Below, piece after piece: positions 31,517 to 40,158 of a stretch of DNA of 47,892 nucleotides. Both the position numbers and the translations under genes were made by a program. Below the pieces are notes generated by a model. That model was not told where the DNA came from. It saw nothing but the letters and a program-made list of their open reading frames with translations, and made no database searches. The stretch covers positions 1 to 47,892 of the forward strand of contig NZ_VSSR01000048.1 of the NCBI RefSeq assembly GCF_008123515.1, read 5' to 3'. Source of the DNA: Bradyrhizobium cytisi (GTDB lineage Bacteria; Pseudomonadota; Alphaproteobacteria; Rhizobiales; Xanthobacteraceae). Positions within the stretch are counted from its first letter, which is position 1; each line of letters starts with the position of its first letter.

Positions 31517-31888
31517 CTAGAACAGGCGCCCGCCGTTCGGCACCGGCTTGCTCGGCTGCATCAGCACGACCTTGCCGTCGGCATCGGGGAAGCCGAGCGT
31601 CAGCACCTCCGAGACGACAGGTCCGATCTGGCGCGGGGGGAAATTGACGACGGCCGCGACCTGCTGTCCGACCAGCGTCTCGAGCGGATGGTTCTCGGTG
31701 ATCTGCGCCGAGCTCTTGCGCACGCCGATGGCCGGGCCGAAGTCGATCCACAACCGCCAGGCCGGCTTGCGCGCCTCGGGAAACGGTTTTGCGTCGACGA
31801 TGGTGCCGACGCGGATGTCGACCGCGAGGAACGTGTTGAAGTCGATGGTCGGCGAGGCGGACGCGACTGGATCGTGGGTGACGTGCAT
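31517..31888 (-). CDS. csaA: tRNA-binding protein CsaA
   Basis: 123 residues from ATG 31888. The OB-fold tRNA-binding (EMAP/CsaA) motif is visible: FLAVDIRVGTIVDAKPFPEARKPAWRLWIDFG, IGVRKSSAQITENHPLETLVGQQVAAVVNFPPRQIGPVVSEVLTLGFPD (in pieces) and the end VVLMQPSKPVPNGGRLF. CsaA is a homodimer that binds tRNA-like molecules and has chaperone-like activity with SecA/preprotein in Bacillus. The 5' extension open to 32143 overlaps the ArsC-like gene and is not used. Divergent from it with 81 bases between. Confidence 0.9.
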   Translation of the reverse strand: MHVTHDPVASASPTIDFNTFLAVDIRVGTIVDAKPFPEARKPAWRLWIDFGPAIGVRKSSAQITENHPLETLVGQQVAAVVNFPPRQIGPVVSEVLTLGFPDADGKVVLMQPSKPVPNGGRLF

Positions 31889-31969
31889 GGTGTGTCCGTT
31901 CGGGTAGAGGTCGAAAGCGTCGTTGGCAATATTGTCGCGCGAAGCGGAGTTTCGTACAACGCCAAGGCC

Positions 31970-32368
31970 ATGACCACGGCACGTAACGACGCATGCGCGA
32001 GGACCGTCTTGCCCAACATCATCTACGGCATCAAGAACTGCGACACCATGAAGAAGGCGCGCGCCTGGCTTGACACCCATGGCGTCACCTACGAGTTCCA
32101 CGATTACAAGGCCGCCGGCGTCGAGAAGGACAAGCTCAAGCAATGGAGCGACAAGCTCGGCTGGGAAACGCTGCTCAATCGCGCCGGCACCACCTTCAAG
32201 AAGCTCCCGGACACCGACAAGGAAGGCCTGACCGAGAAGAAGGCGCTAGCCCTGATGCTAGCGCAACCATCGATGATCAAGCGGCCGGTGCTCGAAATCG
32301 GCGGCAAGCTCCTGGTCGGCTTCAAGCCGGATATCTACGACAAGGAAGTCAGGGCCAAATCGCGCTAA
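31970..32368 (+). CDS. ArsC/Spx-like reductase (YffB family)
   Basis: 132 residues from ATG 31970; a TTG at 32009 with GAGGA in front would give the shorter N-terminus (LPNIIYGIKNCDTMKKARAWL) usual in the family and is a strong alternative. Visible pattern: YGIKNCDTMKKARAWLDTHGVTYEFHDYKAAG, LLNRAGTTFKKLP, MIKRPVLEIGGKLLVGFKPDIYDKEV. This is the arsenate-reductase-like fold with one N-terminal Cys (Cys24 in NCDTM). YffB-type proteins are glutathione-dependent thiol reductases; arsenic use is unlikely. Confidence 0.85.
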   Translation: MTTARNDACARTVLPNIIYGIKNCDTMKKARAWLDTHGVTYEFHDYKAAGVEKDKLKQWSDKLGWETLLNRAGTTFKKLPDTDKEGLTEKKALALMLAQPSMIKRPVLEIGGKLLVGFKPDIYDKEVRAKSR

Positions 32369-32371
32369 GTG

Positions 32372-33022
32372 TCAGTTCAGCTCGATGATCTCGGCGGTGA
32401 CGCTCGGATCGCCGGGCTGATCGGCGAATTCGACGACGTCGGCGGCCGCAATGCGTCCTGGGGCGTGGTGAAACAGATCGCGGTCGATCACCGTGCGCAG
32501 TTTCGGCCGCGGCAGCGCGTCATTTCCGCGCAGCAGATTCTTGATCTCGAAGCCGCCGTCCTCGCAGAAGGTCTTGAGCGAAGCGATGACGTGGCTGACC
32601 TTGTCGTCGGTCAGGAAAGGCAGCAGCAGCCGTTCATAGGCAACGACGCGGCCATAGATGTCGTCGACGTCGGCAACGCTGTAGACCGGAAGCGCGCGCG
32701 CGATGCATTCGCGATAGACCGGCATGACAAAGGGCGCGAGCCGCGGTCCGACATAGTCCTCCAGCAGGATTCCCTTGCCGGTATGACCATAGGCGCGCGA
32801 GATCCGCGTGCCCTCGCTCTGGATGGTCAGGCGCGGCGTCGGCGTCGAATTGTCCACCGTGTAGTAGATGAGATCGGACAGCTCTTCCTCGAGCCGCGCG
32901 GGCTGGTACTCCCAGATCGCCGGCGCCGTATGGTGGCGCGCATAAAGTCGCAGCCACGTGTTGAGCAGGTCACGCTGCTTGATCGACTTGACGACGGAGG
33001 GAGCGGCGCTGGCGAAATCCAA
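32372..33022 (-). CDS. PAS-domain protein
   Basis: About 216 residues if TTG 33022 is the start (LDFASAAPSVVKSIKQ); the frame is open to TTG 33103 and no clear ribosome site decides. The core is LLNTWLRLYARHHTAPAIWEYQPARLEEELSDLIYYTVD, then TIQSEGTRISRAYG, YVGPRLAPFVMPVYRECIARALPVYSVADVDDIYGRVVAYERLLLPF, the layout of the single-PAS (PAS_5-like) protein common and multicopy in bradyrhizobia. No kinase or output domain is present. Likely a sensor module of unknown partner. Confidence 0.75.
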   Translation of the reverse strand: MDFASAAPSVVKSIKQRDLLNTWLRLYARHHTAPAIWEYQPARLEEELSDLIYYTVDNSTPTPRLTIQSEGTRISRAYGHTGKGILLEDYVGPRLAPFVMPVYRECIARALPVYSVADVDDIYGRVVAYERLLLPFLTDDKVSHVIASLKTFCEDGGFEIKNLLRGNDALPRPKLRTVIDRDLFHHAPGRIAAADVVEFADQPGDPSVTAEIIELN

Positions 33023-33361
33023 AGCAATATTCCCGGCGAATGAAACCCGCCCATGATCGCCGCGGCGGGAAAATTTTTGATGAAGGCTGGCGCGCGGGAC
33101 CAAAGACCGTTAACGACGGCTTGATGACCGGTGCCTTGCGAACCGGAAGGCCGGCGGGCGCGACATCACAAACCTCCAACTAAGGGAGCATAAGACTCCC
33201 GGCCGGAGGTCTGACCTGCTCAGCTTTCCGCCTTGCCTAACCCCCGTCACCTCCGGCATATTCCGCGCCCGGAGGCAGCGTTCCGGGAAGGCTCCAAGGC
33301 CTCCGGAAAGCCGAAGCAACAAGGACAGCCACGCGCATTGCGCGGGCAGGGGGAAATCTGT
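33023..33361. other. intergenic region upstream of the liv operon
   Basis: 339 bases with no supported gene. The only recognisable sequence is a strong GGGGGA ribosome site at the right end for livG. The region probably holds the promoter of the branched-chain amino-acid transporter operon and that of the PAS gene; no operator palindrome was found. Confidence 0.5.
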
Positions 33362-34117
33362 TTGGCCGATGAGTTCATTCTCGAAACGGAAGGCTTGACC
33401 AAGGAGTTCGCGGGCTTCTTTGCCGTCCGCGACGTTGCGCTTAGGGTTCGCCGTGGGAGTATTCACGCGTTGATCGGCCCGAACGGGGCCGGCAAGACGA
33501 CGTGCTTCAATCTTCTGACCAAGTTCCTCAAACCGTCTGCCGGAAAAATCCTGTACAAGGGACAGGACATCACCGCCATGCCGCCCGCCGACGTGGCGCG
33601 CATGGGGCTGGTACGTTCTTTCCAGATCTCGGCGGTGTTTCCGCACATGACCGCTCTGGAAAACGTCCGTGTTGCGCTCCAGCGTCAGCACGGCAGCTCC
33701 TTTGATTTCTGGCGTTCGAAATCGACGCTCAACCGTTTCAACAACCGCGCGCTCGAATTGTTGAACGATGTCGGCCTCAGCGAGTTTGCCAATACGCCGG
33801 CGGTCGAAATGCCTTACGGGCGCAAGCGCGCGCTCGAGATCGCGACCACGCTGGCGCTCGATCCGGAGATGATGTTGCTGGACGAGCCGATGGCCGGCAT
33901 GGGCCACGAGGACATCGACAAGATCGCAGCGCTGATCAAGCGCATCTCGGCGAAATACACGATCCTGATGGTCGAGCACAATTTGAGCGTCGTGGCCAAT
34001 CTCTCTGACATCATCACCGTGCTGACGCGCGGGCAGGTGCTCGCGCAGGGCAATTACGGCGAACTCACCAAGGACGAGCGCGTCAAGGAAGCCTATCTGG
34101 GAGCCGGTCATGCCTGA
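33362..34117 (+). CDS. livG: branched-chain amino-acid-type ABC transporter ATPase (LivG)
   Basis: 251 residues from TTG 33362 with GGGGGA seven bases ahead. Walker A GPNGAGKTT (about 40-48), the insert SLVRSFQISAVFPHMTALENV-type region, an atypical signature loop (EMPYGRKRALEIATTLALDPEMMLLDEP: YGRKRAL instead of LSGGQ), Walker B MLLDEP, and the LivG-type end ILMVEHNLSVVANLSDIITVLTRGQVLAQGNY. Couples ATP hydrolysis to uptake across the inner membrane with LivF, H and M. First gene of a five-gene operon; it overlaps livF by eight bases. Confidence 0.93.
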   Translation: MADEFILETEGLTKEFAGFFAVRDVALRVRRGSIHALIGPNGAGKTTCFNLLTKFLKPSAGKILYKGQDITAMPPADVARMGLVRSFQISAVFPHMTALENVRVALQRQHGSSFDFWRSKSTLNRFNNRALELLNDVGLSEFANTPAVEMPYGRKRALEIATTLALDPEMMLLDEPMAGMGHEDIDKIAALIKRISAKYTILMVEHNLSVVANLSDIITVLTRGQVLAQGNYGELTKDERVKEAYLGAGHA

Positions 34118-34856
34118 GACTGCAATGGTCGACGCTCCGGCGAAGGCCGCAACCGGCGGCAACATCCTCCAGGTCCGCAACCTCGAAGCCTGGTACGGCG
34201 AGTCCCACATCCTGCACGGGATCGACTTCGACGTGAACGCGGGCGAGGTCGTCACGCTGCTCGGGCGCAACGGCGCCGGCAAGACGACCACGCTGAAGTC
34301 GATCATGGGCATCATCGGCAAGCGTGCCGGCTCGATCAAATTCAACAACCAGGACATCATCCGCGCGACCTCCGACAAGATCGCGCGCATGGGCATCGCG
34401 TTCTGCCCGGAGGAGCGGGGGATTTTCTCCAGTCTCGACGTGCGCGAGAATTTGTTGCTGCCGCCGGTGGTGCGCCCGGGCGGACTGCCGCTCGAACAGA
34501 TATTCGATCTGTTTCCGAACCTGAAGGAGCGGCTCAACAGCCAGGGCACCAAGCTGTCCGGCGGCGAGCAGCAGATGCTTGCGATCGCGCGCATCCTGCG
34601 CACCGGCGCCAGGTTCCTGATGCTGGACGAGCCGACCGAAGGTCTTGCGCCTGTCATCATTCAGCAGATCGGTCACACCATTGCGCGGCTGAAGAAGGAA
34701 GGTTTCACGATCCTTCTGGTCGAGCAGAACTTCCGGTTCGCATCGACCGTCGCCGACCGCTATTACGTCGTCGAGCACGGCAAGATCATTGACGGATTTT
34801 CCAATGCGGAGCTTGCCGCCAACATGGACAAGCTCCACACCTATCTCGGCGTCTAG
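34110..34856 (+). CDS. livF: branched-chain amino-acid-type ABC transporter ATPase (LivF)
   Basis: 248 residues. Walker A GRNGAGKTTT, signature LSGGEQQMLAIARIL, Walker B RFLMLDEPTEGLAPVII, and the LivF-type end FTILLVEQNFRFASTVADRYYVVEHGKIIDGF. Second ATPase of the heterodimer; its start lies inside the end of livG, giving translational coupling. An N-terminal extension of about 20 residues (MPETAMVDAPAKAATGG) precedes the ATPase core. Confidence 0.94.
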   Translation: MPETAMVDAPAKAATGGNILQVRNLEAWYGESHILHGIDFDVNAGEVVTLLGRNGAGKTTTLKSIMGIIGKRAGSIKFNNQDIIRATSDKIARMGIAFCPEERGIFSSLDVRENLLLPPVVRPGGLPLEQIFDLFPNLKERLNSQGTKLSGGEQQMLAIARILRTGARFLMLDEPTEGLAPVIIQQIGHTIARLKKEGFTILLVEQNFRFASTVADRYYVVEHGKIIDGFSNAELAANMDKLHTYLGV

Positions 34857-34905
34857 TACGGCCAAAGGGTCGGACGGTCGCGAGAAGATTCACGAGGGAA
34901 GTAGC

Positions 34906-36126
34906 ATGAAAAAGTCGATTGCATCGTTGTTGCTTGGCACGGCGTTGGCCGTGACCGCCGCCGGCGCAGCCTTCGCGCAGGACAAGACGGTCAAGATCGG
35001 TGCGCTGTCCGATCAATCCGGTCTCTATGCCGACCTCGGAGGACCCGGCTCGACGCTCGCCGCCCAGATGGCAGTGGAAGATTCCGGCCTCGCCGCGAAG
35101 GGCTGGAAGATCGACATCATTTCGGGCGATCACCAGAACAAGCCGGATATCGGCACCGCGATCGCGCGGCAGTGGTTCGACGTCGACAAGGTCGACATCA
35201 TCGTCGACGTGCCGAATTCCGGCGTAGCGCTCGCAGTCAATAACGTCGTGAAGGAAAAGAACGGCGTCTACATCAACTCGGGTGCGGCGACCTCCGACCT
35301 CACCAACGCGCAGTGCTCGCCCAACACCGTGCACTGGACCTACGACACCTACATGCTGGCCCACACCACGGGCCAGGCGCTGGTGAAGGCCGGTGGTGAC
35401 ACCTGGTTCTTCCTGACCGCGGACTACGCCTTCGGTGCGGCGCTCGAGCGCGATACCACCGCCGTTATCACCGCCAACGGCGGCAAGGTCGTCGGCGGCG
35501 TCAAGCATCCGCTCAACACGCCGGATTTCTCGTCCTTCCTGCTCCAGGCGCAAGCCTCCAAGGCCAAGATCATCGGCCTTGCCAATGCCGGCGGCGACAC
35601 CACCAACACGATCAAGCAGGCGGCCGAGTTCGGCATCGTCAAGGGCGGCCAGAAGCTCGCGGCGCTGCTCTTGTTCCTCACCGACGTCAAGGCGATCGGT
35701 CTGGAAACCGCGCAGGGCCTGAACTTCACCGAGACCTTCTACTGGGACATGAACGATCAGACCCGGGCTTTCTCCAAGCGGTTCTCGGAGAAGATGAAGA
35801 GCGGCGCGATGCCGACCATGGTGCAGGCGGGTGTCTATGCGGGCGTGCGCCACTATCTCAAGGCGCTGGACGCGCTCGGCGGCAATCCTCATGACGGCAT
35901 CAAGGTCGTCGAGAAGATGAAGTCGATGCCGACGGAAGACGAACTGTTCGGCAAGGGCGAGATCCAGCCCAACGGCCGCACCATCCACAACGCCTATCTG
36001 TTCGAGGTGAAGAAGCCCTCCGAGTCCAAGGGACCGTGGGACTTCTACAAGCTCGTCGGCACCGTGCCGGGCGATCAGGCCTTCACGCCGCTCTCCGAGA
36101 GCAAGTGCGCGCTGCTTAAGAAATAA
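34906..36126 (+). CDS. branched-chain amino-acid-type periplasmic binding protein
   Basis: 406 residues from ATG 34906 after GAGGGAAG. A Sec signal peptide (MKKSIASLLLGTALAVTAAGAAFA, cut after AFA) precedes a type I periplasmic binding fold (KTVKIGALSDQSGLYADLGGPGSTLAAQMAVED). The ligand is likely a branched-chain amino acid, amide or aromatic acid; Bradyrhizobium has many such proteins, so the true substrate cannot be told. Located between livF and livH in the same operon; a strong hairpin after its stop may keep its transcript more abundant than the permease part. Confidence 0.92.
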   Translation: MKKSIASLLLGTALAVTAAGAAFAQDKTVKIGALSDQSGLYADLGGPGSTLAAQMAVEDSGLAAKGWKIDIISGDHQNKPDIGTAIARQWFDVDKVDIIVDVPNSGVALAVNNVVKEKNGVYINSGAATSDLTNAQCSPNTVHWTYDTYMLAHTTGQALVKAGGDTWFFLTADYAFGAALERDTTAVITANGGKVVGGVKHPLNTPDFSSFLLQAQASKAKIIGLANAGGDTTNTIKQAAEFGIVKGGQKLAALLLFLTDVKAIGLETAQGLNFTETFYWDMNDQTRAFSKRFSEKMKSGAMPTMVQAGVYAGVRHYLKALDALGGNPHDGIKVVEKMKSMPTEDELFGKGEIQPNGRTIHNAYLFEVKKPSESKGPWDFYKLVGTVPGDQAFTPLSESKCALLKK

Positions 36127-36133
36127 GACCGAA

Positions 36134-36158
36134 GCCCGCCGGCGACGAGCCGGCGGGC
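36134..36158 (+). terminator. 10-bp hairpin between binding protein and livH
   Basis: Arms GCCCGCCGGC and GCCGGCGGGC with a five-base loop, just after the binding-protein stop. No T-run follows. Likely an mRNA-stabilising or partial-termination element that sets higher levels of the binding protein than of the membrane subunits, as in many ABC operons. Confidence 0.65.
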
Positions 36159-36197
36159 GCTACTTTGGGAACGCCGAAGGGACTGGGTGCTGGATCG

Positions 36198-37061
36198 ATG
36201 CAGGCTCTCTACGCACAGCTACTGGTGGGACTGATCAACGGCTCATTCTATGCGCTGCTCAGTCTCGGGCTCGCCGTCATTTTCGGCATGCTCAACATCA
36301 TCAATTTCGCCCATGGCGCACTCTACATGATGGGCGCCTTCGTCGCCTATTTCCTGCTGAACCTCGGCGGCATCAATTACTGGTGGGCGCTGCTGTTTGC
36401 GCCGATCATCGTCGGCATCTTCGGCATGATCCTGGAACGGACCATGCTGAAATTCCTGACCGGGCTCGACCATCTCTACGGTCTGCTGCTGACCTTCGGC
36501 ATCGCGCTGATCGTCCAAGGCGTGTTCCAGAACTATTTCGGTTCGTCGGGCCTGCCTTACTCCATTCCGGACCAGCTCAAGGGCGGCATGAATCTCGGAT
36601 TCATGTTCCTGCCGATCTATCGCGGCTGGGTCGTCATCTTCTCGCTGGTGGTGTGCCTTGCGACCTGGTTCCTGATCGAGAAGACGCGGCTTGGGGCCAA
36701 CTTGCGCGCCGCCACTGAAAATCCGACGCTGGTGCGAGCCTTCGGCATCAACGTGCCGCGCATGATCACGTTGACCTACGGTCTCGGCGTCGGCCTGGCG
36801 GCGCTCGCCGGCGTGCTCTCGGCGCCGATCAACCAGGTCCGGCCGCTGATGGGCGCCGACCTCATCATCGTGGTTTTCGCGGTGGTGGTGATCGGCGGCA
36901 TGGGATCGATCATGGGCTCCATCATCACCGGCTTCGCGCTCGGCGTGATCGAGGGCCTGACCAAATATTTCTACCCCGAGGCCTCCAACACCGTCGTGTT
37001 CGTGCTGATGGTGCTGGTGCTCTTGGTGAAGCCAACCGGATTGACGGGAAGGGCAGCCTGA
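36198..37061 (+). CDS. livH: branched-chain amino-acid-type permease (LivH)
   Basis: 287 residues from ATG 36198. Polytopic membrane protein with the LivH hallmarks: QLLVGLINGSFYALLSLGLAVIFGMLNIINFAHGALYMMGA near the N-terminus, and the ATPase-contact region KTRLGANLRAATENPTLVRAFGINVPRMI. A later GMGSIMGSIITGFALGVIEGLT repeats the family pattern. Forms the channel with LivM. Its stop lies one base before the livM start. Confidence 0.94.
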   Translation: MQALYAQLLVGLINGSFYALLSLGLAVIFGMLNIINFAHGALYMMGAFVAYFLLNLGGINYWWALLFAPIIVGIFGMILERTMLKFLTGLDHLYGLLLTFGIALIVQGVFQNYFGSSGLPYSIPDQLKGGMNLGFMFLPIYRGWVVIFSLVVCLATWFLIEKTRLGANLRAATENPTLVRAFGINVPRMITLTYGLGVGLAALAGVLSAPINQVRPLMGADLIIVVFAVVVIGGMGSIMGSIITGFALGVIEGLTKYFYPEASNTVVFVLMVLVLLVKPTGLTGRAA

Positions 37062-37062
37062 T

Positions 37063-38031
37063 ATGACAGCCTTGACGGACGACACGCTGCCGATGAGCCC
37101 CCGCGCGATGCGTGACGAGATGATCGTATTCGCGGTGATGGCGCTGCTGCTGGCCTCGGTGCCGTTCAGCGGCATCTATCCGTTCTTCGTGATGCAGGCG
37201 CTGTGCTTCGCTCTGCTCGCCTGCGCCTTCAATCTGCTGATCGGCTATGGCGGGCTGCTGTCGTTCGGCCATGCGATGTTCATGGGCACGGCCGGGTATT
37301 GCAGCGCGCACGCGCTGAAGGTGTGGGCGCTGCCGCCTGAGCTCGGCATTCTCGTCGGCATCGCTGCGGCGTTCGGGTTGTCGCTCATCACCGGCTACAT
37401 CTCGATCCGCCGCCAGGGCATCTATTTCTCGATGATCACGCTGGCGCTGTCGCAGCTGCTGTACTTCATCTACCTCCAGGCGCCGTTCACCCACGGTGAG
37501 GACGGCATCCAGGGCATTCCGCAGGGGCACATGTTCGGCGTGCTCGACCTGTCGAAGCCGACGGTGCTCTATTACGTCGTGCTGGTCGGCTTCCTCGCGG
37601 GCTTCCTGCTGATCTATCGCATCATCAACTCGCCGTTCGGCGAGGTCCTGAAGTCGATCCGCGAGAACGAGCCGCGCGCCATCTCGCTCGGCTACCGGAC
37701 CGACCAGTACAAGTTCCTGGCGTTTGTCCTGTCGGGAACGCTGGCGGGCTTTGCCGGCGCGCTGAAAGTGTTCGTGGCGCAGAACGCCTCGCTCACCGAT
37801 GTGCACTGGTCGATGTCGGGCGAAGTCGTGCTGATGACGCTGGTCGGCGGTCTCGGCACCGTTTTCGGTCCCGTGGTCGGCGCCTTCGCGATCATCGCCA
37901 TGCAGCAATATCTGGCCGGTTTCGGCCAATGGGTGACGGTGATCCAGGGCTCGATCTTCGTGATCTGCGTGCTCACCTTCCGCCGTGGCGTCGTTGGTGA
38001 AGTTGCGCACTACTTTCGGCGGTCGCTCTAA
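37063..38031 (+). CDS. livM: branched-chain amino-acid-type permease (LivM)
   Basis: 322 residues. About eight to ten membrane segments with LivM features: CAFNLLIGYGGLLSFGHAMFMGTAGYCSA, TGYISIRRQGIYFSMITLALSQL, and the ATPase-contact loop GEVLKSIRENEPRAISLGYRTDQYKFLAF. The second half holds GALKVFVAQNASLTDVHWSMSGEVVLMTLVGGLGTVFGPVVGA. Last gene of the operon, with a seven-base hairpin 12 bases after its stop. Confidence 0.94.
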   Translation: MTALTDDTLPMSPRAMRDEMIVFAVMALLLASVPFSGIYPFFVMQALCFALLACAFNLLIGYGGLLSFGHAMFMGTAGYCSAHALKVWALPPELGILVGIAAAFGLSLITGYISIRRQGIYFSMITLALSQLLYFIYLQAPFTHGEDGIQGIPQGHMFGVLDLSKPTVLYYVVLVGFLAGFLLIYRIINSPFGEVLKSIRENEPRAISLGYRTDQYKFLAFVLSGTLAGFAGALKVFVAQNASLTDVHWSMSGEVVLMTLVGGLGTVFGPVVGAFAIIAMQQYLAGFGQWVTVIQGSIFVICVLTFRRGVVGEVAHYFRRSL

Positions 38032-38042
38032 ATAATTGATAT

Positions 38043-38063
38043 CGCACCAGTTTCATTGGTGCG
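38043..38063 (+). terminator. 7-bp hairpin after livM
   Basis: CGCACCA and TGGTGCG around a seven-base loop, 12 bases downstream of the livM stop. No strong T-run follows; probable end of the liv transcript. Confidence 0.5.
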
Positions 38064-38187
38064 CGAATCCGGTGGATGATCCGGCTCCGCGGGCGCGAGA
38101 TGACACGCGCGCGAAGCGAAAATGGTCTATGACGGTTTTACGACGGTCCGTTCGGGCCGGGCCATGTCCAACCGGTAGACTATTCCC

Positions 38188-38832
38188 ATGATGCGTTGGT
38201 TTCGCGCTTTCCTGCCCAAGGAAGAACGGTTCTTCGACCTGTTCGACCGCCACGCCCAGACCGTGATCCAGGGCTCCGTCGCGTTGCAGGGCATGCTGAA
38301 CGGGGGGGAGGAGACGCCGGTCTACTGTCAGCGGGTCAATCAGTTCGAGAACGATGCCGACAACATCACCCGTGAGGTGCTGACGGCGGTGCGCCGCACC
38401 TTCATCACGCCGTTCGACCGCGGCGACATCAAGAACCTCATTACCTCGATGGACGATGCCATCGACCAGATGCAGCAGACCGCCAAGGCGGTGATGCTGT
38501 TCGAGGTCCGCACCTTCGAGCCGCCAATGCGCGAGATCGGCGCGCTCCTGATCGAGTGCGCCAATCTGGTGGGACGCGCGCTGCCGCTGATGCAGTCAAT
38601 CGGGCCCAACGTCGCAATGCTGACCGCGATCACGGAGGAATTGGGCAAGCTAGAAGGCCGCGTCGATGATCTCCACGACATCGGCCTGAAGGAGCTGTTC
38701 CTCAAGCACCGCAACGGCAGCGCGATGGACTTCATCGTCGGCGTCGAAATCTACGACCATCTCGAGAAGGTGGCCGATCGCTTCGACGACGTCGCGAACG
38801 AGATCAACAGCATCGTCATCGAGCAAGTTTAG
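38188..38832 (+). CDS. DUF47 / PhoU-like protein of phosphate transport
   Basis: 214 residues. All-helical PhoU-like pattern: MMRWFRAFLPKEERFFDLFDRHAQTVIQGSVALQGML, ENDADNITREVLTAVRRTFITPFDRGDIKNLITSMDDAIDQMQQTAKAVMLF, and GLKELFLKHRNGSAMDFIVGVEIYDHLEKVADRFDDVANEINSIV. Glu/Asp pairs in ExxxD-type positions are typical of Pit-accessory proteins, which are thought to bind metal and control the transporter. It lies 14 bases before the pit gene, so the pair is an operon. Confidence 0.92.
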   Translation: MMRWFRAFLPKEERFFDLFDRHAQTVIQGSVALQGMLNGGEETPVYCQRVNQFENDADNITREVLTAVRRTFITPFDRGDIKNLITSMDDAIDQMQQTAKAVMLFEVRTFEPPMREIGALLIECANLVGRALPLMQSIGPNVAMLTAITEELGKLEGRVDDLHDIGLKELFLKHRNGSAMDFIVGVEIYDHLEKVADRFDDVANEINSIVIEQV

Positions 38833-38846
38833 GGCAGGGCCGCGCC

Positions 38847-39851
38847 GTGGATGCTGCGTTGGGTCTTCCCGTCCTGGTCGGATTGATCGCCGTCGCGCTG
38901 CTGTTCGACTTCCTGAACGGCCTGCACGACGCCGCCAATTCGATCGCGACCATCGTCTCGACCCGCGTGCTGCGGCCGCAATTCGCGGTGATCTGGGCCG
39001 CGTTCTTCAATTTCGTCGCCTTCATGGTGTTCGGCCTTCACGTCGCCCAGACCATCGGCACCGGCATCATCGATCCCGCGATTGTCGATGCCCAGGTGAT
39101 CTTCGCAGCGCTTGTCGGCGCCATCGTCTGGAATCTCGTGACCTGGGCGTTAGGCATCCCGTCTTCCTCCTCGCATGCGCTGATCGGCGGCCTCGTCGGC
39201 GGCGGCATGGCCAAGGCCGGACTATCGGCGGCGGTCTGGAGTGGGCTGACCAAGGCCGTACTGGCGATCGTGCTGTCGCCGCTGGTCGGCTTCCTGCTTG
39301 CGATGATGCTGGTCGCCATCGTGTCCTGGCTCTCGGTGCGTTCGACGCCGTTCGCGGTCGACCGCGCCTTCCGCATCCTGCAATTCGCCTCCGCCTCGCT
39401 CTATTCGCTTGGCCATGGCGGCAATGATGCGCAGAAGACGATGGGCATCATCGCCGTGCTGCTCTATTCGCAGGGCCATCTCGGCGGCGAATTCACCGTG
39501 CCGTTCTGGGTGGTGCTGTCGTGCCAGGCGGCGATGGCGCTGGGCACGCTGATGGGCGGCTGGCGGATCGTCCGCACCATGGGCTTGCGCATTACCAAGC
39601 TGACGCCGATGCAGGGTTTCTGCGCCGAGACCGGCGGGGCGGCGACCCTGTTCATGGCCACCTTCCTCGGCGTCCCCGTCTCGACCACCCACACCATCAC
39701 CGGCGCCATCGTCGGCGTCGGTGCGGCCCGCCGCGTCTCGGCGGTGCGCTGGAACGTGGCGAGCTCGATCGTCTATGCCTGGGTGATCACGATCCCGGCC
39801 TCGGCCATCGTCGCGGCGCTGAGCTGGTGGGCGGTCCAGATCTTCAAGTAA
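38847..39851 (+). CDS. pit: inorganic phosphate transporter, Pit family
   Basis: 334 residues from GTG 38847. Two halves each with the PHO4 motif: LFDFLNGLHDAANSIATIVSTRVL and LYSLGHGGNDAQKTMGIIAVLLY (GGNDAQK); the end has a PVSTTHTITGAIVGVG. Imports phosphate, or metal-phosphate, with H+. About ten membrane segments. Coupled with the DUF47 gene upstream. Its last eight bases overlap the end of sugE on the other strand. Confidence 0.94.
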   Translation: MDAALGLPVLVGLIAVALLFDFLNGLHDAANSIATIVSTRVLRPQFAVIWAAFFNFVAFMVFGLHVAQTIGTGIIDPAIVDAQVIFAALVGAIVWNLVTWALGIPSSSSHALIGGLVGGGMAKAGLSAAVWSGLTKAVLAIVLSPLVGFLLAMMLVAIVSWLSVRSTPFAVDRAFRILQFASASLYSLGHGGNDAQKTMGIIAVLLYSQGHLGGEFTVPFWVVLSCQAAMALGTLMGGWRIVRTMGLRITKLTPMQGFCAETGGAATLFMATFLGVPVSTTHTITGAIVGVGAARRVSAVRWNVASSIVYAWVITIPASAIVAALSWWAVQIFK

Positions 39852-40158
39852 CGAGCTTCAGCCCGACAATGCCGGCGACGATCAGCCCGATGCTGGCGAG
39901 GCGAAGCGCGGTGGCGGGTTCGCCGAACAGGATGATGCCCAGCGTCGCGGTGCCGACCGCCCCGATGCCGGTCCACACCGCATAGGCGGTTCCGACGGGC
40001 AGTGACTTGAGCGCGAGCCCGAGCAGGATCACGCTGCCCGCCATCGCCGCGAGCGTGATGACGGAAGGAACCGCCCTGCTGAAACCTTCGGTATATTTCA
40101 GGCCAATCGCCCAGGTGATCTCGAGAAGACCGGCGACGAACAGGATGCTCCAGGCCAT
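39844..40158 (-). CDS. sugE: SMR-family guanidinium exporter (SugE/Gdx)
   Basis: 104 residues, four membrane segments. The proton-coupling Glu13 is in MAWSILFVAGLLEITWAIGLKYTEGF, and GTAYAVWTGIGAVGTATLGIILFGEPAT is the SMR signature. The GLLEITWAIGLKYT form is that of the SugE/Gdx branch, which exports guanidinium ion rather than drugs. A guanidine-II riboswitch directly upstream makes this assignment strong. Starts at ATG 40158. Convergent with the pit gene. Confidence 0.93.
   Translation of the reverse strand: MAWSILFVAGLLEITWAIGLKYTEGFSRAVPSVITLAAMAGSVILLGLALKSLPVGTAYAVWTGIGAVGTATLGIILFGEPATALRLASIGLIVAGIVGLKLVT

Noticed and set aside
31970..32368. arsenate reductase for arsenic resistance
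   Set aside because: The YffB/Spx-like pattern and absence of ars genes nearby argue against it; the ArsR at 9718 also lacks metal-binding Cys.
33110..34660. 516-codon minus-strand open frame over livG and livF
   Set aside because: Shadow of the ATPase genes, no domain.
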